A program made the position numbers and the translations under genes. Positions 14,400-17,315 of a stretch of DNA of 17,315 nt are shown here, in pieces. Below the pieces are notes generated by a model. It saw nothing but the letters and a program-made list of their open reading frames with translations. It was not told the origin of the DNA and made no database searches. The DNA lies in assembly GCA_022565655.1 (NCBI GenBank), contig JAIUMG010000027.1:1-17315 (forward strand), read 5' to 3'. Every line of letters begins with the position of its first letter. The first letter of the stretch is position 1. The DNA comes from Alkalimonas sp. Lineage in GTDB: Bacteria > Pseudomonadota > Gammaproteobacteria > Enterobacterales > Alteromonadaceae.

Positions 14400-15437
14400 C
14401 TAATTATAAAAATCGACCATTTTTTCAAGACTTACTGGCTTAATTTTGCTGGCATGACCAGCCGTACCAAAGGCTTCATAACGAGCCACACAAATGTCAC
14501 TCATCGCCTTGGTTGATACTTGTAAGAATTTACGCGGATCAAATTCGGCCGGGTTTTGCGCTAAAAACTGGCGTACAGCACCCGTTGATGCCAAACGCAG
14601 GTCTGTATCAATATTCACTTTCCGCACACCATGCTTGATGCCTTCGAGAATTTGTTCGACCGGCACCCCATAGGTCTCTGGAATAGCCCCGCCAAACTCA
14701 TTGATCACTTTCAGCCATTCTTGCGGCACCGACGATGAGCCATGCATCACCAGGTGGGTATTGGGTATTTTGGCATGAATCGCCTTGATGCGATCAATCG
14801 CCAGAATATCCCCTGTTGGTGGCCGGCTGAATTTGTAGGCACCATGCGACGTACCACAGGCAATAGCCAGGGCATCTACCCCCGTTGCTTTGACAAACGC
14901 TAGCGCTTCATCCGGATCAGTCAGCATTTGCTCATGAGTCAGGATGCCTTCGGCACCAATGCCATCTTCTTCGCCTGCCGTACCGGTTTCCAGCGACCCA
15001 AGGCAACCCAGCTCGCCCTCGACTGAAACACCACAAGCATGGGCGATATCGACCACACTTTTCGTCACCGCGACGTTGTAGTCGTAATCCATTGGTGTTT
15101 TACCATCTTCGCCTAGCGACCCATCCATCATCACGGATGAGAAACCGAGCTGAATGGAGCGCTGACAAACTGGCATTGAAGTGCCATGGTCCTGGTGCAT
15201 CACCACCGGAATATGCGGAAACTCCTCGACCGCAGCCAGGATCAAGTGGCGCAGGAAAGGCGCACCTGCATATTTACGGGCGCCGGCCGAGGCTTGCACA
15301 ATAACCGGGCTATCGGTTTGATCGGCGGCCAGCATGATAGCGCGCATTTGTTCTAAGTTGTTGACATTAAACGCCGGAACGCCGTAGTCATGCTCTGCGG
15401 CATGATCAAGCAGCTGACGTAATGAAATAAGTGCCAT
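14400..15437 (-). CDS. fba: class II fructose-bisphosphate aldolase (type B)
   Basis: A 345-residue zinc-dependent aldolase that interconverts fructose 1,6-bisphosphate with dihydroxyacetone phosphate and glyceraldehyde 3-phosphate in glycolysis and gluconeogenesis. The catalytic Asp83 and zinc ligand His84 lie in HQDHG, Glu142 in GELG, and the other zinc histidines at His198 (SHGAYK) and His232 (MHGSSS). The phosphate-binding NIDTD is at 275-279. Length and sequence fit the type B subgroup, also called the Calvin-cycle subtype, common in proteobacteria, rather than the E. coli FbaA subgroup. AGAGGA precedes the ATG. It is 75 bases downstream of pgk on the same strand. Confidence 0.96.
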   Translation of the reverse strand: MALISLRQLLDHAAEHDYGVPAFNVNNLEQMRAIMLAADQTDSPVIVQASAGARKYAGAPFLRHLILAAVEEFPHIPVVMHQDHGTSMPVCQRSIQLGFSSVMMDGSLGEDGKTPMDYDYNVAVTKSVVDIAHACGVSVEGELGCLGSLETGTAGEEDGIGAEGILTHEQMLTDPDEALAFVKATGVDALAIACGTSHGAYKFSRPPTGDILAIDRIKAIHAKIPNTHLVMHGSSSVPQEWLKVINEFGGAIPETYGVPVEQILEGIKHGVRKVNIDTDLRLASTGAVRQFLAQNPAEFDPRKFLQVSTKAMSDICVARYEAFGTAGHASKIKPVSLEKMVDFYN

Positions 15438-15512
15438 GAGATCCTCTCTTCACTTTAGTTAGGGTACAGTTTACTAAGTATGCTCTTTGAGCTTATGTTT
15501 TAATTTTTTACG

Positions 15513-16694
15513 TTACGCTTGTTGTGCGCGTTGTTCCAGTATAGCGACTGCTGGCAATGTTTTCCCTTCCAGAAATTCCAGAAATGCACCACCACCCGTA
15601 GAAATGTATGAAATTTGATCAGCGACCTTGTATTGATCGATGGCGGCCAGGGTATCGCCACCACCAGCGATGGAAAATGCAGAGCTTTCGGCAATCGCCT
15701 GGGCAATGGCTTCCGTACCAGCAGAAAACTGAGCAAACTCAAACACACCAACCGGGCCATTCCAGACAATGGTGCCTGCACCTTTTAATACTTTCACCAA
15801 AGCCGCAATCGACACCGGGCCGATATCAAAAATCATGTCATCGTCAGCAACATCATTCACTGGCTTCAGGCTGGCTGGCGTGCTGTCGCTAAACTCCTTA
15901 CCCACCACCACATCCGATGGCACCGGAATGCTGGCACCACGTTCAGTAGCAGCGGCAATCAAGCGCTTGGCCTCGGGGATTAGATCGGTTTCGCACAGGG
16001 ATTTACCCACTCCATGCCCATTGGCTGCAATAAAGGTATTGGCAATGCCACCGCCAACTATCAATTGGTCCACCACACCTGATAATGACTCCAGCACCGT
16101 CAGTTTGGTAGAGACTTTTGAACCACCGACAATGGCCACCAGCGGACGTTTTGGCGCTTTTAATGCTTTCGACAGCGCCTCCAGCTCACCTGAAAGCAGT
16201 GGGCCGGCACAGGCAACAGGCGCAAACTTCGCCACACCATGGGTAGACGCCTGCGCCCGGTGTGCGGTACCAAAAGCATCCATCACAAACACGTCACATA
16301 AGGCGGCCAGTTTTTTGGCCAGCGCATCATCGTTTTTCTTTTCACCGGCATTAAAGCGGACATTTTCAAACACCACCACCTCACCGGGCTTGGCATCCAC
16401 ACCGTTCAGATACTCTTTTTCCAAACGTACCGGAGCAGACAACGCTTGCTGCAAGTAAGCAACCACCGGTTGTAAAGACGCCTCTTCACTGTAGACGCCT
16501 TCTTCCGGACGCCCTAAGTGGGACATCACCATCACAGCGGCACCTTTTTCTAAGGCCAGCTCAATCGAAGGCAGCGCTGCTTTAATACGGGCATCCGAGG
16601 TCACCTGACCATTTTTCACCGGCACGTTTAAATCTTCCCGGATCAGGACTCGCTTACCGGCTAAGTCCAGCTCGGCCATTTTTAACACCGTCAT
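15513..16694 (-). CDS. pgk: phosphoglycerate kinase
   Basis: Starting at ATG 16694 the protein is 393 residues, close to the usual length. I prefer this start over ATG 16706 because GGAG lies seven bases upstream and homologues begin with a similar short sequence before LDLAGKRV. Visible family motifs are REDLNVPV, the substrate-binding SHLGRP, DAFGTAHR, VGGSKVSTK, WNGPVGVFE and the nucleotide-binding GGGDT near the end. It transfers phosphate between 1,3-bisphosphoglycerate and ADP in the cytosol. It begins 16 bases after the epd stop and is followed by fba, the conserved gammaproteobacterial order. Confidence 0.97.
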   Translation of the reverse strand: MTVLKMAELDLAGKRVLIREDLNVPVKNGQVTSDARIKAALPSIELALEKGAAVMVMSHLGRPEEGVYSEEASLQPVVAYLQQALSAPVRLEKEYLNGVDAKPGEVVVFENVRFNAGEKKNDDALAKKLAALCDVFVMDAFGTAHRAQASTHGVAKFAPVACAGPLLSGELEALSKALKAPKRPLVAIVGGSKVSTKLTVLESLSGVVDQLIVGGGIANTFIAANGHGVGKSLCETDLIPEAKRLIAAATERGASIPVPSDVVVGKEFSDSTPASLKPVNDVADDDMIFDIGPVSIAALVKVLKGAGTIVWNGPVGVFEFAQFSAGTEAIAQAIAESSAFSIAGGGDTLAAIDQYKVADQISYISTGGGAFLEFLEGKTLPAVAILEQRAQQA

Positions 16695-16710
16695 GAGTTT
16701 CTCCATTAGT

Positions 16711-17315
16711 TTAGTTGCCCTCTTGAAAGGCCATCATGGCCCGGGCTGTATCCAGCATTCGATGGGCAAAGCCCCACTCGTTGTCACACCATAGCAAACA
16801 TTTTACCAAGCGTTTGTGACTGACCCGCGTCAAGGAGCCATCGACGATACAGGAGTGAGGGTTATGATTGAAATCAACAGACACCAAAGGTTCTTCGGTG
16901 TAATCCAGAATACCTGCCAGCTGTTGCTGTCCGGCTTGCTGCAACACCTGGTTGATCGATGTTGGGCTGACATCCTGATGCAGTGTCAGGCTAACATCCA
17001 TCGCCGTGACATTCACTGTGGGCACACGCACCGCTATGGCCTCAAACCGACCGGCCAATTGCGGCAATATTCGCTCGATGCCGAGTGCTAACTTGGTATC
17101 AACCGGAATAATGGATTGGCTGGCAGCCCGGGTACGCCTTAAATCGGTGTGGTAGGCATCAATCACCTGCTGATCGTGCATGGAAGCGTGGATGGTGGTG
17201 ATGGTACCACTTTCAATGCCATAGGTCTGATCCAACAACTGCAAGACCGGCACCACACAATTGGTGGTACAAGAGCCATTGGAAATAATACCCATCTCTG
17301 GCGTGAGTAAATGCT
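16711..17315 (-). CDS. epd: erythrose-4-phosphate dehydrogenase, N-terminal part beyond the window
   Basis: The frame is open to the right edge, so about the first 150 residues, including the NAD-binding Rossmann domain, are missing; the ATG at 17293-17295 is internal, not the start. The visible part has the catalytic Cys in SNGSCTTNC, then TTIHASMHDQQVIDAYHTDL, RRTRAASQSIIPVDTKLA, AVRVPTVNVTAMDVSL, VSVDFNHNPHS and WCDNEWGFAHRML. The HASMHDQQ and DFNHNPHS segments resemble Epd rather than glycolytic GapA, as does the position directly before pgk. Epd oxidises erythrose 4-phosphate to 4-phosphoerythronate, the first step of DXP-dependent pyridoxal phosphate synthesis. A generic type I GAPDH is the alternative. 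Confidence 0.88.
   Translation of the reverse strand, partial: HLLTPEMGIISNGSCTTNCVVPVLQLLDQTYGIESGTITTIHASMHDQQVIDAYHTDLRRTRAASQSIIPVDTKLALGIERILPQLAGRFEAIAVRVPTVNVTAMDVSLTLHQDVSPTSINQVLQQAGQQQLAGILDYTEEPLVSVDFNHNPHSCIVDGSLTRVSHKRLVKCLLWCDNEWGFAHRMLDTARAMMAFQEGN

Noticed and set aside
15769..16458. Open frame of 229 codons on the plus strand opposite pgk
   Set aside because: It is fully antisense to a clearly conserved phosphoglycerate kinase, is rich in Ser, Thr, Ala and Pro as expected of a reverse-strand shadow, and shows no recognisable domain.
1..17315. CRISPR array, tRNA, rRNA, insertion sequence or phage genes
   Set aside because: No regularly spaced repeats, transposase or integrase motifs, terminal inverted repeats or structural-RNA signatures were seen.

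Overview
The window looks like a chromosomal segment of a gammaproteobacterium of moderate GC, probably aquatic or marine. The grounds are the epd-pgk-fba glycolytic cluster, a TonB2/TtpC-type energy-transduction operon, and the PrsK/PrsR two-component pair that accompanies PEP-CTERM/exosortase systems. I cannot assign a genus. All identifications come from motifs, domain order and gene neighbourhood read by eye; no database search was run.

Layout. (1) 1-1584, minus strand: a patatin-like phospholipase followed by a PEP-CTERM/exosortase-associated acyltransferase of the autoinducer-synthase/FeeM type, which runs off the left edge. (2) 1601-5911, plus strand: a candidate sigma-54 promoter, an exported trypsin-like serine protease, the membrane histidine kinase PrsK and the sigma-54 activator PrsR. 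(3) 5924-5964: a hairpin between convergent operons. (4) 5988-8874, minus strand: a second, better candidate sigma-54 promoter, then a compact operon with overlapping genes for a Tat-exported protein of unknown function, a PqqD-like peptide chaperone, an HPr-kinase-related kinase (HPr-rel-A type) and an uncharacterised nucleotidyltransferase. (5) 9026-14083, minus strand: a six-gene operon, DUF3450 protein - TtpC-like ExbB - ExbB2 - ExbD2 - TonB2 - TPR protein, closed by a strong rho-independent terminator. (6) 14241-17315, minus strand: epd (partial), pgk and fba with a terminator after fba.

How the parts may work together. PrsK senses an unknown envelope or surface cue and PrsR has the GAFTGA loop needed to drive sigma-54 promoters. 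The two best -24/-12 matches I saw sit in front of the protease-prsK-prsR operon and in front of the Tat/PqqD/HprK/nucleotidyltransferase operon. This suggests one regulon that includes a poorly described protein-modification cassette. The cassette pairs a peptide-binding PqqD domain with a kinase and a nucleotidyltransferase, recalling the kinase and nucleotidyltransferase tailoring genes of some lasso-peptide clusters. It lacks lasso cyclase and protease genes here, and its first gene encodes a Tat substrate ending in Cys-Ser. That operon is the most interesting part of the window. No exosortase and no protein with a PEP-CTERM tail are present, so the rest of the exosortase system must lie elsewhere. 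The tonB and glycolytic operons look like ordinary core genes.
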